Part shown: positions 1 through 8,099 of the stretch, piece by piece
How the letters are laid out: each line of letters opens with the position of its first letter
Numbering within the stretch: position 1 is the stretch's first letter
NCBI GenBank assembly: GCA_046046245.1
Contig: JBJOKE010000031.1
Span: forward strand, 1 to 64,000
Length of the DNA stretch: 64,000 bases
Source of the DNA: UBA4615 sp046046245
GTDB lineage: Bacteria > Pseudomonadota > Gammaproteobacteria > Burkholderiales > Burkholderiaceae_E
Direction of reading: 5' to 3'
Position numbers and translations under genes: made by a program
Notes under the pieces: generated by a model
Told to the model about the DNA's origin: nothing
What the model saw: only the letters and a program-made list of their open reading frames with translations
Databases searched by the model: none

Positions 1-82
1 CGAGAATCCAACCGTCAGGCTGCCGGCTGCGCCGGCTCTGGGCTGACGTAAAGAGCGACCCGAGCGGACGATCCGATCGTCA

Positions 83-301
83 TTGCTGCTGGCTTTCTAC
101 ACCACGTCCCGGGACGCCACCACCAATTTCGGCAACATCGTGAACCGGATGACGGTCGAGGGGCAGGTGTACGGCGGGCTCGCGCGGGGCATCGGGCAGG
201 CGCTGCTCGAGCAGGCGGTCTACGATGACGAGTCCGGCCAGCTGCTGACCGGCTCGTATCCGGACCGTGCGATGCCGCGCGCCACCCCGGGACGCGTCTG
301 A
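83..301 (+). pseudogene. coxL-type molybdenum hydroxylase large subunit, C-terminal remnant
   Basis: The 72 codons match the C-terminal part of the large subunit of aerobic CO dehydrogenase/xanthine dehydrogenase-type enzymes: FGNIVN, VEGQVYGGLARGIGQALLE and AMPRA are in the family order. An intact subunit has roughly 780 residues. There is an in-frame stop at 44-46, so nothing coding continues from the left edge in this frame. After AMPRA the reading ends at once with TPGRV and a stop, where the family normally continues for about 100 residues; TPGRV resembles the extreme C-terminus (TPxRV). I read this as a remnant with large deletions, not a gene with an alternative start. The 82 bases before it show nothing recognisable. 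Confidence 0.7.
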
Positions 302-345
302 TGCGCGCAGTGCAGCCGCGCCCGAGCCACGAGGAGACACCGAGA

Positions 346-642
346 ATGTATGCGTTCGACAACCAGCGCCCGGCCGACGCGGCCCCGGCGGCCCGCGCGG
401 GCGGCGCCGCCGACGCGCGCTTCCTCGCCGGCCGCCAGAGCCTCGTGCAGGCGATGAAGCAGCACCTCGCGCCGCCCTCGGCCCTCGTGGACCTCGGCGG
501 CATCGGGTCGCTGGCCGGCATCGTCCGGCAAGGCGACCCGATCCGGATCGGGTCGATGACGCGGCACGCGGACGCCGACCAGCGCGCCGCGCCGGTAGCG
601 AAGCGGGCGGTGGCGCAGACCTGCGGCGCGACGAGCGCATGA
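346..642 (+). pseudogene. coxM-type FAD-binding subunit, internally deleted remnant
   Basis: The start at 346 has a good ribosome binding site (gaggag at 330). It gives MYAFDNQRPA, the typical start of the medium FAD-binding subunit, then ADARFLAGRQSLVQAMK, the ALVDLGGI motif and IRIGSMTRHADA. After about 75 residues the protein jumps to VAKRAVAQTCG, which resembles the subunit's C-terminus, and stops at 642. The usual length is about 270-290 residues, so about 170 internal residues are missing, including most of the FAD site. The stop overlaps the coxD start (ATGA), as in intact operons. Function is almost certainly lost. Confidence 0.7.
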
Positions 643-1544
643 CCGGGGTCCCGGCATCCGTCGACGCCGTCGCGTCGATGCTGGCCGAGCGGGGCTACCT
701 CGCCGACCGGCGTCTCGCGACGGCCCTGTTCCTGAGCCTGCGCCTGCAGCGTCCGCTGTTCCTCGAGGGCGAGGCGGGCGTGGGCAAGACCGAGCTGGCC
801 AAGGTGCTGGCCGAGGCGACCGGCGCGCCGCTGATCCGCCTCCAGTGCTACGAGGGGCTGGACGTCGCGCAGGCCGCGTACGAATGGAACGTGTCGCGCC
901 AGCTGCTGCACCTGCGGCTGGCCGAGTCCTCGGGTGCCGCGGACCGCGAGGCCGTCGAGCGCTCGCTGTACGACCGCGACATGCTGCTCGCGCGGCCGCT
1001 GCTCGCCGCGCTGGAGACCGATCGGCCGGCCGTGCTGCTGATCGACGAGCTCGACCGGGCCGACGAGCCCTTCGAGGCGTTCCTGCTAGAGCTGCTGTCG
1101 GACTGGCAGCTGACCATCCCCGAGCTCGGGACGATCCGCGCGGCCCACCGGCCGCGCGTGATCGTCACCTCCAATCGCACGCGCGAGATCCACGACGCGC
1201 TCAAGCGCCGCTGCCTGTACCACTGGGTCGAGTTCCCCGACGTGGACCGCGAGTACGCGATCGTCAGCCGCGCCGTGCCCGAGGCGCCCCCCTCGCTCGC
1301 ACGTCAGGCGGTGGCGTTCGTCCAGCGCGCGCGCGGGCTCGATCTCTTCAAGTCGCCCGGCATCGCCGAGACCGTCGACTGGGTGAACGCGCTGGTCGCG
1401 CTCGACCGGATGGACCTCGATCCGGCCACGGTGTCCGACACGATCGGCGTGCTGCTGAAGTACCAGGACGACATCGCGAGGATGCAGGGCGGCGACGCGC
1501 AGCGGCTGCTGACCGAACTCGCGGCCGCCGCCGGTCGCGACTGA
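639..1544 (+). CDS. coxD: MoxR-family AAA+ ATPase, CoxD-like maturation factor
   Basis: 301 residues, full length for the CoxD/MoxR AAA+ family. Walker A is GEAGVGKT at residues 44-51 and Walker B is LLIDEL at 133-138; the sensor region VIVTSNRTREIHDALKRR is also present. In carboxydotrophs CoxD acts with CoxE in the cytoplasm, in maturation of the Cu-S-Mo centre of CO dehydrogenase. The start ATG at 639 overlaps the stop of the coxM remnant by four bases, and coxE begins seven bases after the stop. The gene shows no lesion although coxL, coxM and coxG next to it are broken. It may serve another molybdenum hydroxylase or be a recent orphan. Confidence 0.85.
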   Translation: MTGVPASVDAVASMLAERGYLADRRLATALFLSLRLQRPLFLEGEAGVGKTELAKVLAEATGAPLIRLQCYEGLDVAQAAYEWNVSRQLLHLRLAESSGAADREAVERSLYDRDMLLARPLLAALETDRPAVLLIDELDRADEPFEAFLLELLSDWQLTIPELGTIRAAHRPRVIVTSNRTREIHDALKRRCLYHWVEFPDVDREYAIVSRAVPEAPPSLARQAVAFVQRARGLDLFKSPGIAETVDWVNALVALDRMDLDPATVSDTIGVLLKYQDDIARMQGGDAQRLLTELAAAAGRD

Positions 1545-1551
1545 CACGCGC

Positions 1552-2748
1552 GTGCGCTCCTCGATCGCGAAGCCGGGCTCGCTCGCCCGCAACATCGTCG
1601 TCTTCGCGCGCGTGCTGCGCGACGCCGGGATGCCGATCGGGCTCGATCGGACGGTGGCCGCGGTCCGTGCGGTCGACGCGGTGGGCGTCGCGCATCGCGA
1701 GGACGTGCGCGCGGCCCTGTGCGCGACCCTCGTCGGTCATCGCGACCAGATGCCGCTGTTCGATGCGGCCTTCGAGGCATTCTGGCGCGATCCGAAGCTC
1801 GCCGAGCGGATGATGGCGGCGATGCTGCCGAAGATCGCGGGCCGGCGCCCGGTGCCGACGCCGCAGCGGCCCGCCCGCCTCGAGCAGGCGCTCGCCGGCC
1901 GCCCGGCCGCACCCGAGCCGCCGCGCCCGACCGATGGCGACGAGCACACGATCGACGCGCTGCTCACCTGGACCGATCGCGAACGGCTGCGCACGCGGGA
2001 CTTCGACTCGATGACGATCGACGAGTTCCGCGAGGCCCTGCGCCTGGTCCGCGACCTGCCGCCGCCGGTCGATCCGGTGCCGGTGCGGCGCTGGCGGCCG
2101 TCGCGGCGCGGCGCGCTCGACCTGCGGGCCACGCTGCGGCGGATGGGGCGCGATCCGTCGCTCGCGACCGTGTCGCGGCGCGAGCGGCGCTGGCGGCCGG
2201 CCCCGCTGGTCGTGCTGTGCGACGTCTCCGGATCGATGGACCGCTACGCGCGGGTGATGCTGCACTGGACGCATGCGCTGATGCGCACGCGTCCGCGCGT
2301 GGCCGCGTTCACCTTCGGCACTCGGCTCACCGACGTCACGCGGGCGCTGCGCCACCGCGATCCGGACGAGGCCATCGCCACCGCTTCCCGTGCGGTCGAG
2401 GACTGGAGCGGCGGCACGCGGATCGGTCCCTGCCTGCAGGACTTCAACCGGCACTGGGCGCGTCGCGTGCTGACCGGCAACGCGGCGGTGATCCTGGTGA
2501 CCGACGGGCTGGACCGCGCCGACGACGGCTCGCTCGGCGAGGCCGCGGCAACGCTGTCGCGCTTCGCGCGGCGGCTCGTCTGGCTCAACCCGCTGCTGCG
2601 CTACGACGGCTTCCAGCCGCGCGCGGCCGGCGTGCGCGCGCTGCTGCCCCACGTCGACCGGCACGTGCCGGTGCATTCCCTCGAGCGACTGCAGGACCTC
2701 GGCCGCGCGCTGCGAACGGCGGGGCCGCCGCGGCGAACCCCACGCTGA
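1552..2748 (+). CDS. coxE: VWA-domain protein, CoxE-like
   Basis: 398 residues starting at GTG 1552, just after coxD. The C-terminal half is a von Willebrand A domain with a complete MIDAS motif (DVSGS at 224-228) and the TDGLD segment at about 317-321, so a bound divalent cation is expected. The N-terminal half is helical, with the family start SLARNIVVFARVLRDAG. CoxE proteins pair with a MoxR ATPase (here coxD) as a chaperone-like module for metal-centre insertion. The reading frame is intact. The residual doubt is what the pair now works on, given the decayed structural genes. Confidence 0.85.
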   Translation: MRSSIAKPGSLARNIVVFARVLRDAGMPIGLDRTVAAVRAVDAVGVAHREDVRAALCATLVGHRDQMPLFDAAFEAFWRDPKLAERMMAAMLPKIAGRRPVPTPQRPARLEQALAGRPAAPEPPRPTDGDEHTIDALLTWTDRERLRTRDFDSMTIDEFREALRLVRDLPPPVDPVPVRRWRPSRRGALDLRATLRRMGRDPSLATVSRRERRWRPAPLVVLCDVSGSMDRYARVMLHWTHALMRTRPRVAAFTFGTRLTDVTRALRHRDPDEAIATASRAVEDWSGGTRIGPCLQDFNRHWARRVLTGNAAVILVTDGLDRADDGSLGEAAATLSRFARRLVWLNPLLRYDGFQPRAAGVRALLPHVDRHVPVHSLERLQDLGRALRTAGPPRRTPR

Positions 2749-2764
2749 GCCTGGAGGACGAACG

Positions 2765-3093
2765 ATGCGGATGAGCGGCCAGCGAGGACTGCCGGTGGCA
2801 CCGCAGGCGGCCCGGGACGCACCGATCGACCCGGAGTCGCTGGAGGCCTGCATGCCCGGGGCGGTCGTGCGTCCGGCTCCGGTGGAGGCCGGCACGCGCC
2901 TGGACTACGATGTGGCCCCGCGGATCGGCGGCCAGCTCCCGCAGACCGGCTCCCGGCCGGTCGACGGCGCGGCGCGGCGCGGCGCGCAGGATCGCGGACG
3001 CGTTCTTCGGGAACGTCGAGGCGATGCTGCGGGAACGGGCGACCGCGATCGCGGCGGCGATCGTCCCCCATGGTGTACCTGCTGGCGCGCTGA
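2765..3093 (+). pseudogene. coxG (SRPBCC-family) remnant with deletion and frameshift
   Basis: The ribosome binding site and start survive (ggagg at 2753, ATG 2765; MRMSGQRGLPV). The first 40 or so residues match CoxG, including DPESLEACMPG. The frame then jumps over about 70-90 family residues to YDVAPRIGGQLPQTGSR and VDGAAR. A frameshift in the GC-repetitive stretch near 2980 moves the rest, RIADAFFGNVEAM, into another frame. That second frame runs without a stop straight into the next gene at 3114. CoxG is proposed to recruit CO dehydrogenase to the membrane; this copy cannot be functional. The 3' limit is approximate. Confidence 0.7.
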
Positions 3094-3113
3094 CGCGCCG
3101 CGAGGAGAGAACG

Positions 3114-4121
3114 ATGGACAGCCTCGACCTGAGGGTGCTGAAGCAGGCCCGCGACTGGATAGCCGAGGGCCGCCGCGCGTGGCTGGTGACGGTCGCCGAG
3201 ACCTGGGGCTCGGCCCCCCGCCCGCCCGGCGCGCTGCTGTGCCTGCGCGACGACGGCCTGGTGGTGGGCTCGGTCTCGGGCGGCTGCGTCGAGGACGACC
3301 TGATCGACCGCGTCCGCCACGGCGAGCGCGTCGACGCGCCCTCCACGATCGTCTACGGCATCACCAAGGACGAGGCCGCCCGCTTCGGCCTGCCCTGCGG
3401 CGGCACGCTGCGGCTGGTCCAGGAGCCGCTGCGCGACGTGTCGTGGATCGACGCGCTGCTCGCACGCACCGCCGCCCACGAGCTGGTCGCCCGCACGGTG
3501 GACCTGGGGACCGGTACGGTGACGCTGGCGCCCGCCCGTCGCGGCGAGGCCTTCGAGCTCGCCGATGCCACGATGCGCCAGGTCTTCGGGCCGCGCTGGC
3601 GGATGCTGGTCATCGGTGCCGGACAGCTCTCGCGCGTGCTCGCCGAGATGGCGCTCGCGCTCGACTTCGAGGTCATCTGCTGCGACCCGCGCGAGGAGTA
3701 CCACCTCACCTGGGACGTGCCCGGCACCACCTTCACCAAGGAGATGCCCGACGACGCGGTGCTGCGCCTGGAGCTCGACGCGCACAGCGCGGTCGTCGCG
3801 GTCACCCACGACCCGAAGCTCGACGACATGGTGCTGCTCGAAGCGCTGAAGTCGCCGTGCTTCTACGTCGGCGCGCTGGGCTCGCGCGCCAACACCGCCG
3901 CGCGCCGCGAGCGGCTCAGGCTCTTCGACCTCGGCGACGCCGAGATCGCCCGGCTGCACGGCCCGATCGGCCTCGACATCGGCAGTCGCACGCCCGCCGA
4001 GATCGCGGTGTCGATCCTCGCCGAGGTGATCGCGGTCAAGAACGGGGTCGCGCTGCGGCAGAAGAAACCCGACGGCGCGGGCGGCGCCGCGAGCGAGTGC
4101 GCGGTTGCGGGAATCGGCTGA
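3114..4121 (+). CDS. XdhC/CoxF family molybdenum-enzyme maturation protein
   Basis: 335 residues. The start at ATG 3114 is chosen because cgaggagaga precedes it and MDSLDLRVLKQARDWI is a normal family start; the open frame upstream belongs to the coxG remnant. The N-terminal XdhC/CoxI domain has SVSGGCVEDDL (53-63), with the conserved Cys at 58, and FGLPCGGTLR. The C-terminal Rossmann domain begins near 164 (MLVIGAGQLSRVLAEM) and has the YVGALGSRANT motif. Family members bind molybdenum cofactor and help insert or sulfurate it for xanthine dehydrogenase-type enzymes. It is intact and is the last gene of the cox-like series. Confidence 0.85.
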   Translation: MDSLDLRVLKQARDWIAEGRRAWLVTVAETWGSAPRPPGALLCLRDDGLVVGSVSGGCVEDDLIDRVRHGERVDAPSTIVYGITKDEAARFGLPCGGTLRLVQEPLRDVSWIDALLARTAAHELVARTVDLGTGTVTLAPARRGEAFELADATMRQVFGPRWRMLVIGAGQLSRVLAEMALALDFEVICCDPREEYHLTWDVPGTTFTKEMPDDAVLRLELDAHSAVVAVTHDPKLDDMVLLEALKSPCFYVGALGSRANTAARRERLRLFDLGDAEIARLHGPIGLDIGSRTPAEIAVSILAEVIAVKNGVALRQKKPDGAGGAASECAVAGIG

Positions 4122-4151
4122 GGCCGCCGTCCCCGGACGGGAGCGGGGCCC

Positions 4152-4439
4152 TCAGCCCCCTCCCCGCTGCGTGTGGTGATCGAAGCGCGTGATCCAGTCG
4201 CGCGCCTCGGCCTCGCGGCCCACGGGCGCGAGGAAGCGCACGCGCAGCTGGCGTGTGCGCAGCAAGGCAATGCGCAGCGGCGGGAGCGGCTCGGTCTCGA
4301 TCCGGAGCACGCCCCAGTCGAACGTCAGCGTCGCCGTGCCCGAGGCGATGCCGTGGTCGGTGCCCGTCAGCTCGGTGAGCCAGCGGGCGAGGTCGGCGGT
4401 GGAGCACGACATCACGCGGTCGAAACCGTGGAAGGGCAT
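4152..4439 (-). CDS. small protein of unknown function ending the AOR operon
   Basis: 95 residues, start ATG at 4437-4439. I do not recognise a named domain. The protein is soluble, with CSTADLARWLTELTG near the N-terminus followed by alternating hydrophobic strands (TATLTFDWGVLRIETE, RQLRVRFLAPV), which suggests a small alpha/beta fold. It lies about 100 bases downstream of the MoaD-like gene, in the same direction, and is convergent with the XdhC-type gene. Position suggests a role with the aldehyde oxidoreductase, perhaps in tungsten cofactor handling, but that is inference from context only. Confidence 0.55.
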   Translation of the reverse strand: MPFHGFDRVMSCSTADLARWLTELTGTDHGIASGTATLTFDWGVLRIETEPLPPLRIALLRTRQLRVRFLAPVGREAEARDWITRFDHHTQRGGG

Positions 4440-4545
4440 GGGACTCGGCCGGCGCTCGCCGGATTCAGGTTATCGACCCACCGGTGCGCCGCAAGCAGGC
4501 GGCACCCGCTGATCGGGCTCGCCGCGCTGCGGCTCGCCCCCCCGA

Positions 4546-4812
4546 TCAGCCACCCGCGATCGGCGGCCAGATCGCCAGCGCCTCGCCATCCTTCAGCAGC
4601 CGCGACGCCCGATCGGCCGGGGCCACGTAGGCCCCGTCGACCAGCACCAGGTGGACCAGCTTGGGCGGCAGGTTGAACCGGTCGATCAGCTGCTGCACCG
4701 TCGTGCCCTCGGCCACCTCTAGCCGGATCGCATTGCCCTCGCGGCGCACGCCGTCGACCTCCTGCGGCAGGTGGTCGGACAGCATCGCGAACAGCTTGAA
4801 GGTGATCTGCAC
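4546..4812 (-). CDS. MoaD/ThiS-family small sulfur carrier, AOR-associated
   Basis: 88 residues from a GTG start at 4812 (MQITFKLFAML). It has the ubiquitin-like MoaD/ThiS pattern: the beta-hairpin start, VAEGTTVQQLIDRF, LVLVDGAYV, LLKDGEALAIWPPIAGG, and the C-terminal Gly-Gly that is thiocarboxylated in this family. Such proteins donate sulfur for the pterin dithiolene. A dedicated MoaD-like protein in an aldehyde oxidoreductase operon suggests supply of the tungstopterin cofactor to that enzyme. It lies about 70 bases after aorC, in the same direction. Confidence 0.85.
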   Translation of the reverse strand: MQITFKLFAMLSDHLPQEVDGVRREGNAIRLEVAEGTTVQQLIDRFNLPPKLVHLVLVDGAYVAPADRASRLLKDGEALAIWPPIAGG

Positions 4813-4883
4813 GGCGGGCTCGTGGAAGGCGCGAGGGCGGGAGTGTAGCGGCCCGCGGCACGGCGCCGCGGGCATGGCCCCGG

Positions 4884-6158
4884 TCAGCGCGAGGTGCCCC
4901 TCGAGCGGCCCTGGAACTGCTCCTGCGCCTGGGCTGATGCGAGGTAGGCCTCCATCAGCCGGGACGGATCCTTCAGCAGCCGGTCCTTCCAGGCACCGAG
5001 CCTGATCCCGCCCTCGACCAGCCCGCGCAGCACACCGACGTGGTCGGTCATGCCGAGAGAGTTCGCGCCCACCAGGACATCGTTCTCGAACTCCAGCCGC
5101 AGGTAGCGGAAGCCCTCGGGGTCGTTCATCTCGACGTGCTCGCCGTCCGGCACGCCCTGCCACTGGCCGAACGAGGTCGAGATCAGCCCGAGCGTGTCGA
5201 GCACGTTGATCTGCGTGACGACCGACGCGGTGGCGTCGCCGTCGGTCATGTTGACCGCCGCCACGTAGCCCTGGTCGACCGCGTTCGGCTGGATCGCGGA
5301 GACGATGGTCTGCTTCGTGACCGGGTCGTAGGCCTCGGCGCAGTCGCCGGCCGCGAAGATGCCGGGCACCGTGGTCTGCATCCGCTGGTCGGTGAGGATG
5401 CCCTGCAGCGCCTTGATCGGGCTCCCCGCGAGGAAGCCGATGTTGGGCTTCACGCCGGTCGCCTGGATGACGAGATCGAACTCCTCGGCGGTGCCGTCGG
5501 AGAACTTCGCGCGGACGGCCGAGGCCGGCTCGATCGCCTCGACCTTCGTCGAGGTCTTCACGCGGATGCCCTTCTTCTCGCACCAGGTCTTGATCATGCC
5601 GCCGGCACCCGGCCCCATCATCCGCGGCACCATCCGGTCGCCCATCTCCACCACGGTGAGCTTCACGCCGCGCTGCGCGAGCGCCTCGAGGATGATGCAG
5701 CCGATGAAGCCCGCGCCCATCTGCAGCACGCGCGCGCCCGGCTTGGCGAGCGCGAGGATGTTGCGCGCATCGGCGAGCGTCCAGCACGGGTGCACGAAGG
5801 GCGAATCGAGGCCGGGGATCGGGGGGCGGACCGGCGACGATCCGGTCGCGATCAGCAGCCGGTCGTACTCGAACGACGGCCCCTCGTTCAGCCGGACCTT
5901 GCGGGCCTCGGTGTCGATCGACGAGACGAGGCCGACGACGTTGCGGATGCGGAGCGTCTCGAAGTGGTCCGCGTCCTTGCGCAGGTACGTGCCGCGCTCG
6001 TCGATGTTGCCGATCAGCAGGTAGGGGATCGCCATCCGCGAGTACGGCGGATTCGGCTCGCTGCCGATCATCACGATCTCGTCGTGGGGGCGACGCTTGC
6101 GGATCGTCTCGGCGGCCACCACGCCGGCCGGGCCGTTGCCGATGATCACGTGCTTCAT
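4884..6158 (-). CDS. aorC: FAD/NAD-binding oxidoreductase subunit of aldehyde oxidoreductase
   Basis: 424 residues, pyridine nucleotide-disulfide oxidoreductase fold. The FAD-binding GNGPAG is at 7-12, the NAD-binding GAGFIG at 148-153, and a second FAD motif, FAAGDCAEA, at about 268-276. It has no redox-active CxxxxC disulfide. Placed after a four-cluster ferredoxin and the AOR catalytic gene, it matches the third subunit of the bacterial AorABC type known from Aromatoleum, which passes electrons between the iron-sulfur chain and NAD. A strong hairpin with a T-run separates it from aorB, so its expression may be lower than that of aorA-aorB. Confidence 0.85.
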   Translation of the reverse strand: MKHVIIGNGPAGVVAAETIRKRRPHDEIVMIGSEPNPPYSRMAIPYLLIGNIDERGTYLRKDADHFETLRIRNVVGLVSSIDTEARKVRLNEGPSFEYDRLLIATGSSPVRPPIPGLDSPFVHPCWTLADARNILALAKPGARVLQMGAGFIGCIILEALAQRGVKLTVVEMGDRMVPRMMGPGAGGMIKTWCEKKGIRVKTSTKVEAIEPASAVRAKFSDGTAEEFDLVIQATGVKPNIGFLAGSPIKALQGILTDQRMQTTVPGIFAAGDCAEAYDPVTKQTIVSAIQPNAVDQGYVAAVNMTDGDATASVVTQINVLDTLGLISTSFGQWQGVPDGEHVEMNDPEGFRYLRLEFENDVLVGANSLGMTDHVGVLRGLVEGGIRLGAWKDRLLKDPSRLMEAYLASAQAQEQFQGRSRGTSR

Positions 6159-6183
6159 GGTTCGGTCCTCGGGGAAAACGAAC

Positions 6184-6205
6184 GGGGCGGCCCGCAGGCC
6201 GCCCC
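6184..6205 (-). terminator. intergenic hairpin between aorB and aorC
   Basis: A perfect 9-bp stem (GGGGCGGCC / GGCCGCCCC) with a four-base loop is followed, in the direction of transcription, by GTTCGTTTTCC. It looks like a partial intrinsic terminator inside the operon, or an mRNA-stabilising stem at the end of the aorB message. Confidence 0.55.
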
Positions 6206-6238
6206 CGGATCAGGACGCGACGGACGCGCCCCGCGAGA

Positions 6239-8086
6239 TCACAGGCCCAGGCGGGCGCGGGTCTCGGGCTTCAGCTGGCCGTTCTCGTCCCAGCCGCGGA
6301 TCGAGTAGTACTCGGGGATCATCTTGTCGATGCCCGAGACCAGGCCCTTCGCCGGACCGGTCTTGGCCGGCTCGGTCTTCAGGCGCGGCGGGAGGTCGTC
6401 GTCCTTGCGGGTGAAGCCGGCCCGGTTGTTGAAGTCGCGCTCCATGTTCCAGACCCGCTCGCCGACCTCGGTCAGGTACTCGAGCGTGAACTCGTCGCCG
6501 CAGGCCGCGGCCACCTGCGGCGCGAGGTCCGCGGTGGTCCAGGCGAACGTGGTGAACACGCAGATGCCGGACGAGTCGAACGCCGCGGTGGCGTCCTGGA
6601 AGGCCTTGACCAGCTCGGGCTTGCCCTCGGTGACCAGCGGATCGGTCTTGACCGGGATGCCCAGCACCTCGGAGGCCACGGTGTACGAGCGCAGGTGGCA
6701 GGCGCCGCGGTTGGACGTCGCGTAGGTCAGGCCCATGCCCTGGATGCCGCGCGCGTCGTAGGCCGGGAACTCCTGGCCCTTGACCGACATCGACAGCTCG
6801 GGGTGGCCGTACTTCGTGCACAGGCGCTTGGAGCCCTGGCCGATCTCCTTGCCGAAGCCCTCGCCCTTGGCCGTCATCTCGGCGAGCTTGACCAGCGCCT
6901 GCGCCGAGCCGAACGGCGCCTCGATGCCGATCTGCTCCTTCGTCAGCACGCCCATCTCGTAGAGTTCGAAGACCGCGCCGACCGTCGCGCCGAACGAGAT
7001 CGGGTCCATCCCGTCCTCGTTGCACAGCAGGTTCGCGTATTGCAGGGCCTCGAGGTCCGCCACGCCGGGCGCGGCGCCCAGCGCCCACGCCGCCTCGTAC
7101 TCGAGGCCGCCGGAGGCGCCCCAGTACTCGGGCTTGTTCACCACCGAGAAGTGGGTCTCGTCGATCTTGGAGATCCGGCCGCAGGCGATCGTGCAGCCGA
7201 AGCAGGCCTGGTTGGTCACCAGTTGCGACTTGCCGTCGGTGGGCCGCTTCTCGGCCATCGCTTCGGCCGAGATCTTCGAGGCGCCCTCGAACTGCGAATC
7301 GCGGTGGTTGCGCGTGGGCAGCGAGCCGGTCTCGTTGATGACGTTCATCAGGACCTGGGTGCCGTAGGTGGGCAGCCCCTGCCCCGTCACCGGGTGGTCG
7401 TGCAGGATCTTCTTCTTCTCGGCGGTGACCTTCATGAAGGCCTTCGGGTCCTTGATGTTCCCGACGCCCTTCGTGCCGCGGACCGCGATCGCCTTCAGCA
7501 TCTTGCTGCCGGCCACCGCGCCCACGCCCGAGCGGCCCGCCGCACGGTGCAGGTCGTTGACCACCGCCGCGTAGAGCACCTGGTTCTCGCCGGAGCGGCC
7601 GATCGAGGAGACGCGCATCAGCGGATCCTGGTGCGACTTCTTCAGGATCTCCTCGGTCTGCCAGACGGTCTTGCCCCAGAGGTGGGACGCGTCACGCAGT
7701 TCCGCGGTGTCGTCGGAGATCGAGAGGTAGACCGGCTTGGCCGACTTGCCCTCGATGATGACCATGTCCCAGCCGGCCATCTTCAGCTCGGCGCCCCAGT
7801 AGCCGCCCGAGTTCGAGCAGGCGATGGCGCCGGTCAGCGGGCCCTTGGTGATGACCGAGTAGCGGCCGCCGGTGGAGGCCATCGTGCCGGTCAGCGGGCC
7901 GGTCGCCCAGATGATCTTGTTGTCGGCCGACAGCGGGTCGACCTTGGCGTCGACTTCCTCGACGAAGTACTTGGTGGCGAGGCCGCGCTGGCCGAGGTAC
8001 TGCTTCGCCCACGTCATGTTCAGCGGCTCGGACGTGCACGTCCCGGCCGTGAGGTTCACGCGGAGGATCTTTCCTGCCCATGCCAT
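6239..8086 (-). CDS. aorB: tungsten-dependent aldehyde:ferredoxin oxidoreductase catalytic subunit
   Basis: 615 residues, normal length for the AOR family. The iron-sulfur ligands are Cys295, Cys298, Cys302 (ACFGCTIACG) and Cys509 (SSGICVF), the CxxCxxxC plus distal Cys spacing of this family. Pterin-site signatures include GRGLATKYF-like LGQRGLATKYF near the N-terminus, TGPLTGT and TSNRGACHLR near 458-466. The reaction is oxidation of aldehydes to acids, or the reverse at low potential, at a tungsten bis-pterin. It follows the ferredoxin gene by 13 bases and has its own start at ATG 8086. The nearby modABC and ModE-type genes fit a need for oxyanion uptake. Substrate cannot be told from sequence. 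Confidence 0.92.
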   Translation of the reverse strand: MAWAGKILRVNLTAGTCTSEPLNMTWAKQYLGQRGLATKYFVEEVDAKVDPLSADNKIIWATGPLTGTMASTGGRYSVITKGPLTGAIACSNSGGYWGAELKMAGWDMVIIEGKSAKPVYLSISDDTAELRDASHLWGKTVWQTEEILKKSHQDPLMRVSSIGRSGENQVLYAAVVNDLHRAAGRSGVGAVAGSKMLKAIAVRGTKGVGNIKDPKAFMKVTAEKKKILHDHPVTGQGLPTYGTQVLMNVINETGSLPTRNHRDSQFEGASKISAEAMAEKRPTDGKSQLVTNQACFGCTIACGRISKIDETHFSVVNKPEYWGASGGLEYEAAWALGAAPGVADLEALQYANLLCNEDGMDPISFGATVGAVFELYEMGVLTKEQIGIEAPFGSAQALVKLAEMTAKGEGFGKEIGQGSKRLCTKYGHPELSMSVKGQEFPAYDARGIQGMGLTYATSNRGACHLRSYTVASEVLGIPVKTDPLVTEGKPELVKAFQDATAAFDSSGICVFTTFAWTTADLAPQVAAACGDEFTLEYLTEVGERVWNMERDFNNRAGFTRKDDDLPPRLKTEPAKTGPAKGLVSGIDKMIPEYYSIRGWDENGQLKPETRARLGL

Positions 8087-8099
8087 GTTGTGTCCCTCC

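Noticed and set aside
2601..3959. Long minus-strand frame opposite coxE, coxG and the XdhC-type gene
   Set aside because: It has the low-complexity His/Arg/Ala composition of an antisense shadow and no recognisable domain; the plus strand explains the region.
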